DNA of 64,000 nucleotides, taken from the NCBI GenBank assembly GCA_947568835.1, contig OX387604.1, positions 4,754,001 through 4,818,000 on the forward strand. Direction: 5' to 3'. A model generated the notes under the pieces. It ran no database searches. It saw only the letters and a list, made by a program, of their open reading frames with translations, and was not told the DNA's origin. A program made the translations under genes and the position numbers. Positions 49,101 to 60,662 of this stretch are shown here, piece by piece. The stretch is from Protonemura montana (taxonomy: Eukaryota; Arthropoda; Insecta; Plecoptera; Nemouridae). The first letter of the stretch is position 1. Each line of letters starts with the position of its first letter.

Positions 49101-50484
49101 GTCCACCCGCGTCCACCCTCAAATTAACCACTGCACTCAATCCAAACGAAGGTTTGATCATTCGGTATAGTACCACCAGAAATTATACACATTTTTTGTG
49201 CAGTTGTTTTAAAATCAAATGTTATCGTAACTTCATGAAGAGAGGAAAGAAACATATTTTGACAATGTTTACGTTGTAATAATAATAATACACATTTTCC
49301 TTTTACATGCATAAGAAATGCAGCAATCTAAGGTATGCTACGATGTGAGAAAGCCTACGTTCTTACCAATTTTTACGTGAGAAACTTCTTTGCCCACATC
49401 TGTGACGACTCCACAAAACTCATGGCCCAAAGTAACCGGGGAATCCTTGCAAGGGAAGTGACCCTGAAAATAAAGAAAATATCTTTATATTTTCGGTCCA
49501 CTCGGGATCACTCCAGAAAATCGGCATAGCTTGAAATCCCGTCTTGTGTGCTAACCGAACACCAATTTTAGGGCCCAATTTTATTCAGACTTTGAACCAA
49601 CTTGGGCGCCCCTCTCTTTTCAGGTCAAAATTTAATTTAGCGGAAATCAAACTTGGTTGTGTTTTTTGTACATTTTTGTACATATTTTTTGGAATCTTAG
49701 AGACAATTTTGAGTAAATTTACTTTAACACTTGCAACGGTTATGCCTTCAACCACACTCCGAAAAAATATTCAATTTCTAGTCAACGATCGCCATGCTCC
49801 ACTTCAACTAACCACCAATAACAAGGTACGCTCATCTACAACGAAACTGAGATTGCGTTCACGTCAGGTGACGTTTGTTCGTCATCTTCCACAGCTTGGA
49901 TGCCAGTGTAACTTACTACCGCTCAAGTCACTTCTTGCAATCTTAGATCAGAAAAAATCTATAATACAAGTTTTTTTATCACTAGCATTTTAGAATTATA
50001 ACATTTTTGCGAATTTATATGCATTTTATGTGAAATTACTTATCCAACATTAATGTATTTTAATCAATACGGACAAAAAAAAAATAATTATTATTATTAA
50101 TGTTGACATCTTGTGTCCATTTGGCTGGTGTAAAATATTTTGATTGAAAAACTCTAGGAACTATACGTTGTTGGGATGGGGGGCGGGTAGGGGGAGGGGC
50201 TCTGTTGAACGAAACTCTGTTCAGCGCAGTGTTGTTTGAGCTGGGTATTTATTTTGACGTTTGGTGTAAGCAATTGTGGGAATCTCATGACAAGGTTTGA
50301 ACTAGTGACTTTCCTTTTCAATGTCACGTACCTCGATGATGTGCAGATCTGTGCCGCAAATGCCTGAGTATGCCACTTTGACCAGCACATCGTCCACAGC
50401 AAGCAATTTCGGAATATCAAGCTTTAGAAGGGAAAGCTTTTTGGTCTTCAGCTCGAACTGGATGGCTTCCATTTTTCCCGACAT
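46135..50484 (-). CDS. Zinc-dependent medium-chain dehydrogenase (sorbitol/alcohol dehydrogenase type)
   Basis: Eight minus-strand exons: 50332-50484 (ATG 50484), 49367-49463, 48109-48303, 47390-47524, 47217-47279, 46937-47123, 46675-46782 and 46135-46252 (TAG). Phases agree; total 1056 nt, 351 aa, a normal length. These enzymes oxidise alcohols or polyols with NAD(P)+ in the cytosol. Catalytic zinc ligands: C43 in YSGICGTDLH, H65 and E66 in LGHEFCG; E153 in TEPLS is in the polyol-dehydrogenase position. Structural zinc cysteines: C95, C98, C101 and C109 (CDTCNFCTGGCYHFC). The NAD-binding loop is GAGIIG (178-183). The protein resembles sorbitol, threonine and arabinitol dehydrogenases; the substrate cannot be told from sequence. 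The intron between exons 2 and 3 contains a hAT-like element. Confidence 0.93.
47525..48108 (-). other. Dehydrogenase intron 3
   Basis: 584 bp without a recognised feature apart from splice sites. Confidence 0.5.
48390..49133. mobile_element. Non-autonomous hAT-like DNA transposon
   Basis: The element starts CAGTGGTTAATTT at 48390 and ends with the exact inverse AAATTAACCACTG at 49121-49133. It is flanked by a perfect 8-bp direct repeat CACTCAAT (48382-48389 and 49134-49141). An 8-bp target duplication and CAGTGG termini are typical of the hAT superfamily. Its 744 bp contain no long open frame, so it depends on a transposase elsewhere. Subterminal GGTGGACG motifs occur near both ends, and at the right end they form two short palindromes, 49060-49078 and 49091-49107. 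It lies in dehydrogenase intron 2. Confidence 0.88.
49464..50331 (-). other. Dehydrogenase intron 1
   Basis: 0.87 kb; the 149-codon open frame at 49544-49993 on the plus strand has no recognisable protein and lies entirely in the intron. Confidence 0.5.
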
Positions 50485-52001
50485 TTTCTAAAATCATATT
50501 TGATTAGAAAATAGATGCATTCACACTTTCAACTAACTATTTTCAGATTTCCGATATAACCGTTGTTTTAACCGTTACCGCTTTTCAAATAAAACGTCAA
50601 ATATCACGTAAAAAACAGTCGTTACGAATAATAGCTCATGTTAATTCTTTTAATACCATCGATTAAATATATTTGTTGATGAAACTAAAATATTTTTGGA
50701 AATGCTCAACTTTATGGCTGGAGGTGGCAGAGCTACCCTTGCGTTTTTCAAGGTGATTGTAAGTTTTAGTGAGTGATTACCCTAGGCGCTGTGCAAGCCA
50801 AAGCAAACAAGTATACCTTTCTTCCGTAGGCTGCTATTGAATCTGCTGAAGGACCTCTCACTTGGCGAGCTCGTCGAGCAATGGATTCGACATTGACTTC
50901 TCATCAGCATTATAACGCTGGGAAAATATAAAATTCTACTATCGTTTGCATCTATATACACAAGCGTCAATGACTAGGTACAGCCTGTTCAAGTAATCAT
51001 ATCCTATTATTGCGTGACTGCATTGACTCGGGTGCAGTTGTATTTCAGGGAGATGGTTATTGTCTTCAACCAATGAAGATGTAAAAACATCTAGTTACCA
51101 TTTTATTTTCGGTATCCAAAATCAGAAGGAAATTAACAGTCCCTGAAAAATTTAAAAGGCTAGAAATAAATTGTTGACAAATTTCTGTCTACTTGAACAG
51201 AACTACAACAGACTTTGAACAGAATTGCACGCTAGTTTGTTTTACTTATTATGGGTAACTACTTCTAGGTAATATAGTCAGTACTATAGGCAAATTAAAT
51301 GTTTATTTTCCAGTAGGAAGGCACAAGTAACTGTACCAATTGATCTCTGTAACTGTATGCACATCGAAGAAGGTTGCATTATATCAAATACGAAAGGTCA
51401 CTGTTGTTGCCAAAATGACCTTGTGTTTACGCTATTGTATTTTAAAAGAGTATCTTGTCAGAGTGCTGTTGTGAAGTGGAATATCTATAAAAGTAATCAA
51501 GAATCGAACGTATTACGATAACAGAATAATTAGTATGAAACGTTGTATTGGGCCTATCCCTAAAACGGCAAGTGCAAGTGAGGTCCACATTCAACTAAAT
51601 CGGCGTAATACTGGATGTTCATGTCTTACTTAAATATTTAAATTAAAAAACTCCAGTCTTTCGGAAGTCGATTTGACATTGAGGTTATTAAAACTATGAA
51701 CTCTTTATCACTCGCTTTATCGACTTACTAAGGTCACTCGAAGAGATGCAAAATTAGTCGTTAGTTTGAGCTTGTAAACTGTTTACGATACCCTTGTTGA
51801 TTCAAGATAGGGTATCTCCAATATTTACGCCAAGAAACCGTTTTTTTTGTAAATATTATGATATTTGCAAAATAATTTCAAAGTGCATTCATTATGTAAA
51901 ACGAACGTAACATATTTTAAAGTTCGCCGATTTCGATTTCTTTATGGGTAACTTTAAGGAACAACCAAGGTACCTGTTCGTTCCACAGCCAAGGTTAAAA
52001 G
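50485..52001. other. Spacer upstream of the dehydrogenase
   Basis: AT-rich, 1.5 kb. No gene, RNA or repeat was recognised. Confidence 0.5.
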
Positions 52002-52862
52002 CAAGTGGCACCTGAGCGATTGCCGATGCCTTTCCCAGTAGAGGGTGCGGATTCGGTACGATTCTAGGTACGGATGCGGGTGGCTGGTGCCGCTCTGGCT
52101 CCAACGTCTCCTTTTCGTCCCCGATATTTTCGGAACGAACCGTGCTCGTCCCGTCCCGTCCTGTCCTCCCCTCCCCTTCCTTTAGCTGGCTCCTAGTCCC
52201 ATCGCGTCGACAAGAGGGCCCCACCGAAGCGAAGTTCGCCGGTCCCCGTCGCACATCGGACTCCCTCCCTGCAACATTGCCAGCTTCGTCCCCTAATTCC
52301 ATCGCTGCCTACGGAGTACAGCTGTTGAGATCGAGATTCGAGTTGACAGGCCGAACTAGGAATTGCAGCAGTCGCTCGCCCTGTCCAGCGAAAGGTCAGT
52401 ATATCGTTGAATCTCCAGACTTTCGTGATCACCGTTTGATCTCGCTGTTTGCCATCCTCTTTCGGAGTGGCGGTCTGGTAACGGTACGGAAAATGGCACC
52501 CATATTCAATGTCTGTAAGCGGCGTGCCGGTGAGGGTGCGAGAGAGAGAGAGACGCATAACAGCTGTATTGTGAAAGAGGGAGAAGGCTGGGTCGATATT
52601 GTGACGTCACGACGATTCGCACAGCGCCGCCGCCATTTTTGTGGCACAGGGAGTGATTGTCGGGAGCGGGAAGTAGGCAACCCGCAGCTCGTACAGTAGA
52701 TTTAGTGCTGGGGCCTCGGGGCCTCGAGCCCTAGGCACCAGTACCCCCGGGCCCCTGAGCCCGAAAGTCCTGAGATCCTTAGCGAACGAGAAATGAGAAT
52801 GAGCACAAAGGACTTGATTTTTGTCGAGACCTTCGTCTTAAACTTCTTTTTTTTTGTTCCAG
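52002..52862 (+). promoter_or_regulatory. CpG-rich promoter/5' UTR of the FLYWCH gene
   Basis: Base composition changes to CpG-rich over about 52050-52700. It contains a full cAMP-response element TGACGTCA (52602-52609) and CCGCCATTTTT (52630-52640), a YY1/Pho-like core 21 bp further on. The long open frame here (52142-52699) is not protein-like. The first coding exon follows a T-rich acceptor ending at 52862. Confidence 0.5.
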
Positions 52863-52865
52863 AAA

Positions 52866-54025
52866 ATGTCGAGCGGCAATTTGGAAATCATTCGGTCTAA
52901 TAAAGGACACCACAAAGTGATTCACAAAGGTTTTATGTACACAAAGCATAAAGCAATGGGAACAAAAATAAGGTAAGTCAAGAAAAAAGGTTAATCGTCG
53001 TGACATGATAAGGGCAGTTAGGGGAACGTTGAGAGCTGCTAAGGGAAGTTGAGGGCATCTTAGAGGAGTTGAGTTTGGCTGAACACAGCCCAGAGCTAGT
53101 GAGAGCAGTTGAGGGCAGCTATGGATTTGAGGGCAGTTGAAGGTGGCTAAGGGCAGCTACAGATTTAAGGGAAGTTGAGGATGGCTGAGGGCAGCTAAGG
53201 GCAACTGATAGCTGAGAGGAACATGTCAGTTGGAGAAAGCTCAGGGCATTTTAGAGCTGCTAATGCTAAGGGCATCTGAGGGCACCTGAGCTCAACTGAA
53301 AACTTCCGAGGGTAGCTATGAGCAGCTAAGGGCAGATGAGAGTTGCTGAAGTCATTTGAGGGCTAATATGTCTAATGCGCTATGTCACAGATGGCGATGC
53401 GTGCAAAGGGCCAGCCACTGCAAGGGCTCAATCTTCACATCTAGTCATTATCAAGAACCTGTGATTACTGTGACGCACAACCACATGGCGGACCTCGATG
53501 CCGTTGAATTTGCGAGGACCAGGACTGTCTTCGTTGACCAAATGAGTCTCTTCCCTCCACTAGACATAGGTAAATCATATGAGAGTGATAAATGGCTTCT
53601 TGTTTATACTCAAACAACAGCCCTATTGTTAAAGGTTCTACAGCCTACAAAACGTGGTAGGGGAGACCGGGGCTTGTAATTGGGCATTTCACAAATCTAT
53701 TTTTTTATGTGACAGATCAAAGAAACGTAATATTTTTTAATCCAGAAATATTGTTAATTTTTTTGTTAATTAAACACCATACACCCATACACCCAATGGT
53801 GGTGCCAAGATAATGGGCAATGTGTAAAGAAATGTGCCTGCTAATTGCTCAAAGAGTGACTCTAAAAAAATCATTTCTAACCCACAAATGACTGATATGA
53901 TTAAAACGTGCCCTCTTTCGTTTCAGGCAACGGATTCAGGGAGAAGACGGAACCTTTTTCTCCACAAGACGGCCTGGCTCTTCCTCAGACCTCCATGAAA
54001 ATGCCAAAAAATATGCGCCGAATCG
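52866..54025 (+). CDS. FLYWCH-type zinc finger protein (3' end unresolved)
   Basis: Three exons: 52866-52972 (exon from 52863), 53391-53569 and 53927-54025, phases 2, 1 and out at 1. The first 67 residues form a FLYWCH finger: SNKGHHKVIHKGFMYTKHK, then WRCVQRASHC with C39 and C46, then THNH with H65 and H67. FLYWCH fingers are a WRKY/GCM1-related fold found in MULE transposases and in chromatin regulators such as Mod(mdg4), and bind DNA or proteins. The next 60 residues are Pro/Ser/Met-rich without a known domain. No downstream exon of phase 1 was firmly found; reading into the intron gives a stop two codons later, and 59731 is phase-compatible. The finger is certain; the full protein is not. 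Confidence 0.78.
53008..53370. repeat. Degenerate short tandem repeat (GAGGGCAGCTA-like)
   Basis: Units of about 10-11 bp, such as GAGGGCAGCTA, GGGCAGTTGA and GGGCAGCTAAGGGCA, fill most of FLYWCH intron 1 up to about 20 bp before the acceptor at 53390. Copies are very diverged. Confidence 0.75.
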
Positions 54026-54215
54026 GTGAGTGATATTTTTTTTTTTACTGTGAGCTTTTTTTAACTAGGTTTTTATCTAGATTGGCACTACCTTTAAGTG
54101 TGTAGGTTATAGTCAGAGAGAAAAAGTTAATCCTAAACTGTCTGCACAAAAGATGGCTGCTAAATGACTACATTACCAACAAAAATGGAGGGTGCTGGAG
54201 GATGCTCATAGGTGG

Positions 54216-54360
54216 AGAAATTAATTTTGTTATTTCTCGCAGATAACTTGCATTTGAGACTTTTTTATGCTCAAATAACCTTTATTAATGCCAACCTCAA
54301 CAATTGATATACATGAATCGATATTTTAGTCGTAACTATTTTAATTGTAGAGGTTTGTTA
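54216..54360 (+). repeat. Dispersed repeat, copy B
   Basis: It aligns with 34933-35072 in SIK intron 16 over about 140 bp, same orientation. Both copies include an internal AG after a T-rich stretch, which could act as a splice acceptor. Confidence 0.75.
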
Positions 54361-55571
54361 AAAAATACGCCGAAAGTGCCATCTGCCATTGTCCTCCTTT
54401 ACCAAGTGTAGCCGGCTTGTTTGCTCAGCAGGTAGATTAACATTAACAATATCTCTGTAACTACAACCTACACATTTAACGGTACTACACACTGGCTGGG
54501 TAAGCAACTGAGCGACTGCAATTTTTTGAACGTACTGATCTGCAAAGTTCCCAAGAATCAGGAATTGCGCTTTCGTACGCATGCGTTGGATTTTGCGGTT
54601 TCTGAACAACACATAGCTGTTGTAATCACGTTTAAACAGGAACAAGTGAGTTCCTGGTTTGTCTATAGACCAACTAAACCGCTGATGCACTGTTTTTGTG
54701 GAATATTAGGTAGGGTGTGGAATGTTTGACGCTAGTTCTTCCGATTTTACCAAAAGTATGTCAATTTCGGAGCTAGCTCGCAACTAGCCATGACCAGCCT
54801 GAGTGGTTATCTCTTCTTATAAGCATATGATTATTTGGAAGCTGATCCAACTGGGGCCAAATTTTCACTGGATTAAGAACGAAATTGGTGGCCCTCAATC
54901 GAGAGTAGAAATATTTCCAATCAAGGCCATATTAGTCCCATGTCTATGGTTGCTAGAAATATTTTGAAAATGTCAATATCTTCTGTGTTTTCTTCACTTG
55001 AATTTGAGAAATCCTTTGCACATAGAACGAGTTCGAAGATTTGTTTGTGTAAAAGCATTTCAGTCACAAACAAAACTACTGAATAAAACGAGAGAGCTGC
55101 ATCTTTAGTCTGACCGATGCCATACGTATTATTCGCATACATATCTGAGACCTAAACCCTGAAACCCCTTGCCTGCAAAGCTGCACGGCTCTAGGGCTGC
55201 GACCTAGCTAGCACCGAGTTTGTGAACTAACTCTCGCCAAGGGCTGTGAACTGGCACAACTGAAGAAAATAATTGCACCAGTACAAAGTTGCAAGCTGCT
55301 TAGTTCTAGATATTTGAAGCTGAAATTTGGCCTCTGATACTATACTGTAATGACAGAAATGGTGTAACGAATGACTAAGAGATACTTAAGCCCATAACAA
55401 CGGAGTTCTGGTCCGTTATGGCGACTGTTATGAAGTACCTACACCAATTGATAAAATTGGAGTTCAATGAAAAGTTCATTTTCAATTTCGATTCTATTGG
55501 TTTGAGAATAATAATTCCGGTTCTGAAAGAAACTATTTACAACTGAGTCGGTGAATGCTAAATAAAAACAA

Positions 55572-55632
55572 ACAAATTTCCTGACGTTTCGTAACATATG
55601 CGGCATATGTTACGAAACGTCGGGAAATTTGT
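55572..55632. repeat. 61-bp near-perfect palindrome
   Basis: Arms 55572-55601 and 55603-55632 are reverse complements with one mismatch in 30 and a single base between them. The arms contain GACGTTTCG/CGAAACGTC, the same core that occurs in the palindromic element at 7045-7228. Confidence 0.85.
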
Positions 55633-56399
55633 ATGCCTGTTACTTCATCAAGGGTGAAAGCAGTCGTGCCATTTCTCTGATAACAAAAGAACAACAAAAA
55701 TATAAACAATTACTTTGTCTTCCACCTAACTAAAAAATCTAGGTCAATAATTAAAATAACCGATGCTACATAAAGTAGACACGAGTCTAAAAATAATAAT
55801 TTCATAATAATTCCAATTCTGATTCCGATTCTGATTCCACACATTTTGTTATTGTTTTTTTTATTCCCCGACTTCTGTTGCAAACATTGGCCCTTGTTCA
55901 GTGCTGGATGGAAATAGCTCATCCTTATTCTTCAATCTCTTCCTCTATGGTGAAATTGATTAGAGAATGAAGGTAGGTAAATTAATGATTTTGGGGAAAG
56001 TTGTATCTGCGTTCAACAAAATGTTCGCGCATGTCAAGAAACAAACTTGTTTTTTTTTCAACAATCACATAGCATTTTTAATAACTTGTAAGGTGACAGT
56101 TTGCATTCAATCATTTGCTGCCTTGTGAGCTTTGCTTCTGAGCCTTAGAAAGTTCATAGACGAGGAAATAATTCTAAAAATCAAGTGAATTTTAGAAGTG
56201 TGGAATAGTATGAATAAAATTCCTGAAAATGCATGGTGACAGGCTTCACAATCCTGCAAGCTCTGTGCCAAGGGTCATAGCACCAATACTTATTTGAGGA
56301 GCAGTATTGTAAAAATAACCAAAAGTTATTTTGCATACTTGTGGTCATTGCGAGAACATATTTAGGGGAGGTTCTCCCCTTCCCCAATCACCACCGTTA

Positions 56400-57819
56400 C
56401 AACGCCTGGCCCGCCAAAGATTCAGGATTTTTTAATTAGACCCACGACGGTCTTAGTCCGCAACTTTCAAAAGTAGCGCACGCCTGACAGTTACACTCGT
56501 GTGCTGCGGCATGTGCGTGTCAGCTGATTGGCGCCCTTGGCCCGGGTGCACGGCGGTGACGAGCGGGGAAAGGTCGGCGCGACGGGTTGCGTGATTCGCC
56601 ACAGAATGCGCTGCAGCTGCGAGCGCTGCTGCTCGAAATGACAGGCAACCGGACGTTACCCAGAACCGGATATTGTGTTACGCTATACAGGTTTCGCTAG
56701 TTTCTGCTTTGTGTAAGATAATATCGTCAACGAATCGAGTTCGGTTTCTATGCCTTCTAATATCTAGACTACCCAGTTGAAGTGCGGTGCTCGTTTTACG
56801 ACTAGTTTGGATCATTGAGTGCTCGGACTTAGGTTGTGTTTCAGACTTTGAAAATTGAAACTGTGATTGTGATCCATCAATATTGTGGTTTCACCGGATA
56901 CAAACGGGTTCACATTGTAATGATTTAGTTTCATGATCTCTTGATGGTTAAAAGTAATATTGCAGTGTCGGATCCCATGTGCTTAGGATTTTGGGGTTAA
57001 ACATTTCTTTGCATTTGTTTTACTTAAATTTGAATGTAAATTATTCCGTACTCTGTGTTCCATTCGGGCCATTTTGCATTTCTGCCTGAGAAGTTTGACA
57101 GATCCAGCCATATAGCTAGTGGCATGGAGGCATTTGAATTTACCCAGAAAAGTGGGATAGTACCTTGAGCAACGCAAAGGTTATAATGTAGCTACGGTGA
57201 CGATTGCAAGAGGGCGTTTAATTTTCAAACCGTAGGTGTCATAGGTGTTAACGGATTACTCAAAATTAAAAATAGTTAAAACATAAAATATAACTACCTG
57301 ATTTACGTTAATAACAAGATTTCGCAGTCACGTTACATCTTTAGAAACATGTCATCAGTCATTTTGAGAAACGAAACAAAAAAAAACGTTAGTTCGATAC
57401 TTATACAAATCACCTTAACGAACTGAAATACTTGTAACCTGAACTTTTCGAAAAGTTCCGTCTTAAGACTGATTTTTCTTCACCTAGGTAATTTAATCTT
57501 TAACAACGTCACTGTCACCTGGTACTTACGCAATACTAGAATTATTGCTTACTGCTGTTAGCAACTATTACATTGTTTGATAGGCACAGACTGGACCGAT
57601 ATCGATAGTTACTAAAAAGCTCTTAAAACACATCTTCTATTTCATCTTGCCACCAAACCATTGCTAACCACTAACTTAAAAATCGAAAACCGATTGTTTG
57701 TGTGGAAACAGCCTAATTTCTCGGCGTTGGTAGCATCCTAGCCTAATACAGAATTCACCTTATTCCGACTCCAGACGATTTCATCTAGGTAGGTCCAAAC
57801 CAGACTCAAGTAATTGATC
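56400..57819 (+). promoter_or_regulatory. CpG-rich patch and upstream region of the BED gene
   Basis: Bases 56440-56700 are markedly CpG-rich (CCCGGGTGCACGGCGGTGAC, GGTCGGCGCGACGGG) in an AT-rich surrounding, a likely promoter for the BED-finger gene 1.1 kb further right. From 56700 to 57790 nothing is recognised. An in-frame TAA at 57811 bounds the start codon at 57820. Confidence 0.4.
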
Positions 57820-59837
57820 ATGGGACGTGAGATTACGAATCCGGTGAGGAGGCATTTCAAGTACGATTTGAAGAGTAACATTTCGACTTGCCTGTTGGGA
57901 CGCTGCTATTCTGTTGTTAAGGTATGATGCCAACCAAGGGAGAGCATGTTTATCTTTCCAGATAACCATAGCAATCACAGATTGTTACCAATAAGTCAAA
58001 TGCACGACAATTTTAAATGGTTTTTCGAAATTCTCTAAAAAGAAAAAAAGTGGTTTTCTTACAAATGATTACAGCTTTTTTTGTAGCAAAAACTACACTT
58101 ATTATTGGTGTTATTTGTAGTTCTCGATCACCGTAATTTTTTCATTGGTATCTTGACTCATTAATTTTTAAAGTAAACTTATATAGTTCGGCCTGGTGAT
58201 TGCGACCCTATTCGCTAATTTGTCCTTGACGTTTGGCACTAAATTTGTGGGCTGTTGATCTAGGGAAATCATGCGGCGAATCTACAGAGACATTTAATGC
58301 GATGGCATCCAGATGCTTTTGAACAGCTGATGATTGACAAACGGGAGATGCAAAATCCACCACGTGTTACTGTTGATAATGACTTTAAAAAAGTGTTCAA
58401 GACGTCAGAATCATCTAAAGAGGCATTCGTCGTTGTCTTCAAAGACTCCATATCCAATGGTGAGCATCGAAATAACTACATTAAAGTAAAAGTAAATTTA
58501 GTTCTTTCATTTCAGATTTCTAATGTCTAAACACTACTTGATATACATTTAAACTAGCCGCAATGCTCTCTTTTAGATTTCTAACGGATTTTTTAATTCT
58601 AATCAACTTTTAAAATGTCTTTCTAAACATGAACAATTCCAAAATATTTGGCATGCAAGCAAAAAAAAAAAAGGAAATATACGTGAACATAAGGAAAGTT
58701 GGGCACTAACAACAGATATGTGTTCTTGATCAAAAGTAATTAACTTATTACTTAGTATTACGCTATATATATTTTTTTCTTTGATCAATGGTTTCTTTGA
58801 GAAAAACCAGCGATTGTTATTATGAATGATTTTTATTTTATTTAAAATAGCATTTCTTTTTTCAAACGAGTTGATTTAAATCTGAATTCGATACGTCCAA
58901 AGTGAATTCTAACTGATATCCGCGCATCAATTTCGAAGGGTTTGCGCACCTACCTATCCCCTTCCCCAATCGCGTCTCAGCCCCTAGCGTTCACCGAGTG
59001 CTATGTCACCCTCACCCTTTACAAGAAATCAACAATTTTTAAATCTGACAACAGCGCCAAGGGTAAAAATCGTTTGTAAATTTCCCATCTTCCGCAAGAC
59101 CCGCTGGCAGCGCTAGAGAGGCTATGTTTTGCAGCAGGTCAGGGGCATCAAGCACTGGCAGAGAAACAGAGACAGGGACAGGACACAGGATCACTTATTC
59201 GCGGGTCCTCGTCGCGTTCAGTCCAGTGATTCGGACTCTAGTCGGGGGTGTGTGAGTTAAGTGTTGATCCGTGGGTGTATAATTTACTTTTGCTTCGTTT
59301 TGTGTCTGAGTGTCAGTGGAACTGTATGCTGAATGTGCATTAGTTCTACTGTTGCAGTAACGTGCTTCTGGATCAGGCACGTGTTGGGACTGGCCGTTAG
59401 ACTACCGTTAGACAGTCGTCTGAACGCACTAAACAAGTATGACCACGACGGTCTTGATTGCGGCTTTATTACACTAGCTTGCTTTGCGTAGCTCATGCTA
59501 TGTTTCGCTAATTGCGTTCTAGTTTGAAATTTTATAGCGTGACAAATATGCCAATCACCATCACTGAACAGAGATGGAGATTATGCTAGCCTGCGATGTT
59601 TTGATCTCGGCTTGTCTATGTAAACACGTGCTTTATGACTGAAGATAGGCTACACTTGAAGATTTTCAATTCCACGCTGATTTGGAGTTAAATAGTTAAA
59701 TGGTTGATGTTAATTCACGTGATATTACAGGTAAAGATTTGAATTTCATACCTCCGGATATTTTGCAACACAAATTAATATTACAAATATCTGATTCTCA
59801 AATTTGTTCATTCCGGGATAAATTATATTTAAAATAA
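57820..59837 (+). CDS. BED-type zinc finger protein, small
   Basis: Exon 1 57820-57921 (ATG in GATCATGG) and exon 2 58264-58459 join at phase 0. They read MGREITNPVRRHFKYD, then NISTCLLGRC (C24, C29), then GNHAANLQRHLMRWHP (H44, H49), a complete BED finger. BED fingers bind DNA and are shared by hAT transposases and host regulators such as DREF. After the finger come about 50 mixed residues (VTVDNDFKKVFKTSESSKEA). Exon 2 leaves at phase 1; the best downstream match is 59731-59837, which starts after ATTACAG, is phase-compatible and ends TAA, giving a 134-aa protein. This last exon is less certain. Exon 1 is missed by simple ORF searches because it is 34 codons long. No transposase core was found nearby. 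Confidence 0.75.
57922..58263 (+). other. BED gene intron 1
   Basis: 342 bp, AT-rich, GTATGA donor and TAG acceptor; nothing else. Confidence 0.5.
58460..59730 (+). other. Presumed BED gene intron 2
   Basis: 1.27 kb. The section 59090-59260 is somewhat GC-richer (CCCGCTGGCAGCGC, CGGGTCCTCGTCGCG) and could be a promoter for the next gene; no other feature. Confidence 0.35.
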
Positions 59838-60662
59838 TGACATTTTGTACCCTATTGGGTTTTTCTTCAATGCACCTCACTTTTCTTTGTGTCAGGAAAT
59901 CCTTGTCGTTCAATCGGTTTCAGAATGTACTGACTCATTGCTAAGAACAATTGCTGAGCGAAATTGCAAGCGAAGCAAGCAGACTATTTTGGCGCTTAAA
60001 TTCATTTGCAAATTGAACTCTGCGTCATTATTGATTTTGGTCGCAAGCTGTTCGGAAATCTGAGAGTCAAAAGTTGGTAGACCTATCTAAAAGTTTGAAA
60101 GGCGTTAATTTTTGTGTTCAGATTTTGCGCACTTCAAATTCTTGGCAAGTGGTTAAATTGTAAGGGGGGTTGGGGTGGAAAATTTGGCATCCGTGTTTGG
60201 GGTATTGATCGCGGAAGGGGCGGAAATTTGGCAAATATCGTATTTTAGTTTGCGGTGTTGCCGCGTTGGGGGCAGTGGTGTTAATTTGAGTTCCAACATT
60301 TCTTAGACTACGAGGCAGTGACATAATTAACAAGGTCTAGACAAATTTCACCGATTTATGTGAAGCATTCGAGTTCTGATTCGCGTATTGTAAATTTACA
60401 GGATTTTTCAACGTGAGAAGGCCTGAGAAATGATGTAGCGAGAGCACACGTGCGGCGCAGTGATTTATACATATGCCAATCTAAATGCACGAAGTTACCG
60501 GACATACCGCATCAGGTTCAGAAATCTCTTACGAGTCCTAAAATTTCCAAGTTTGAACCCACCCTCACATAGACCCTAAAATTGCATAATCCATCACCTA
60601 CAAAAAAAAACAAAGAAACAAACAAACAAACAAACAAACAAAAACAAAAGTAAACAAAAAAC
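59838..60662. other. Spacer before the Myb/SANT gene, with AAAC microsatellite
   Basis: No gene was recognised. Bases 60601-60660 are an A/C microsatellite (CAAA repeats) that runs directly into the ATG at 60663, so the 5' UTR would be A-rich if the start is right. Confidence 0.5.

Larger units (their letters stand above)
54026..56399. other. Region downstream of FLYWCH exon 3
   Basis: It contains copy B of the dispersed repeat (54216-54360) and a 61-bp palindrome (55572-55632). A 110-codon minus frame (54358-54690) has no recognised domain. No exon is called. Confidence 0.5.

Noticed and set aside
52142-52699. 185-codon frame in the CpG-rich region
   Set aside because: Composition is that of GC-rich promoter DNA, the opposite strand is equally open, and no domain is seen; treated as promoter/5' UTR.
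54358-54690. 110-codon minus-strand frame
   Set aside because: No recognisable domain, no splice or promoter context, and it overlaps a dispersed repeat.
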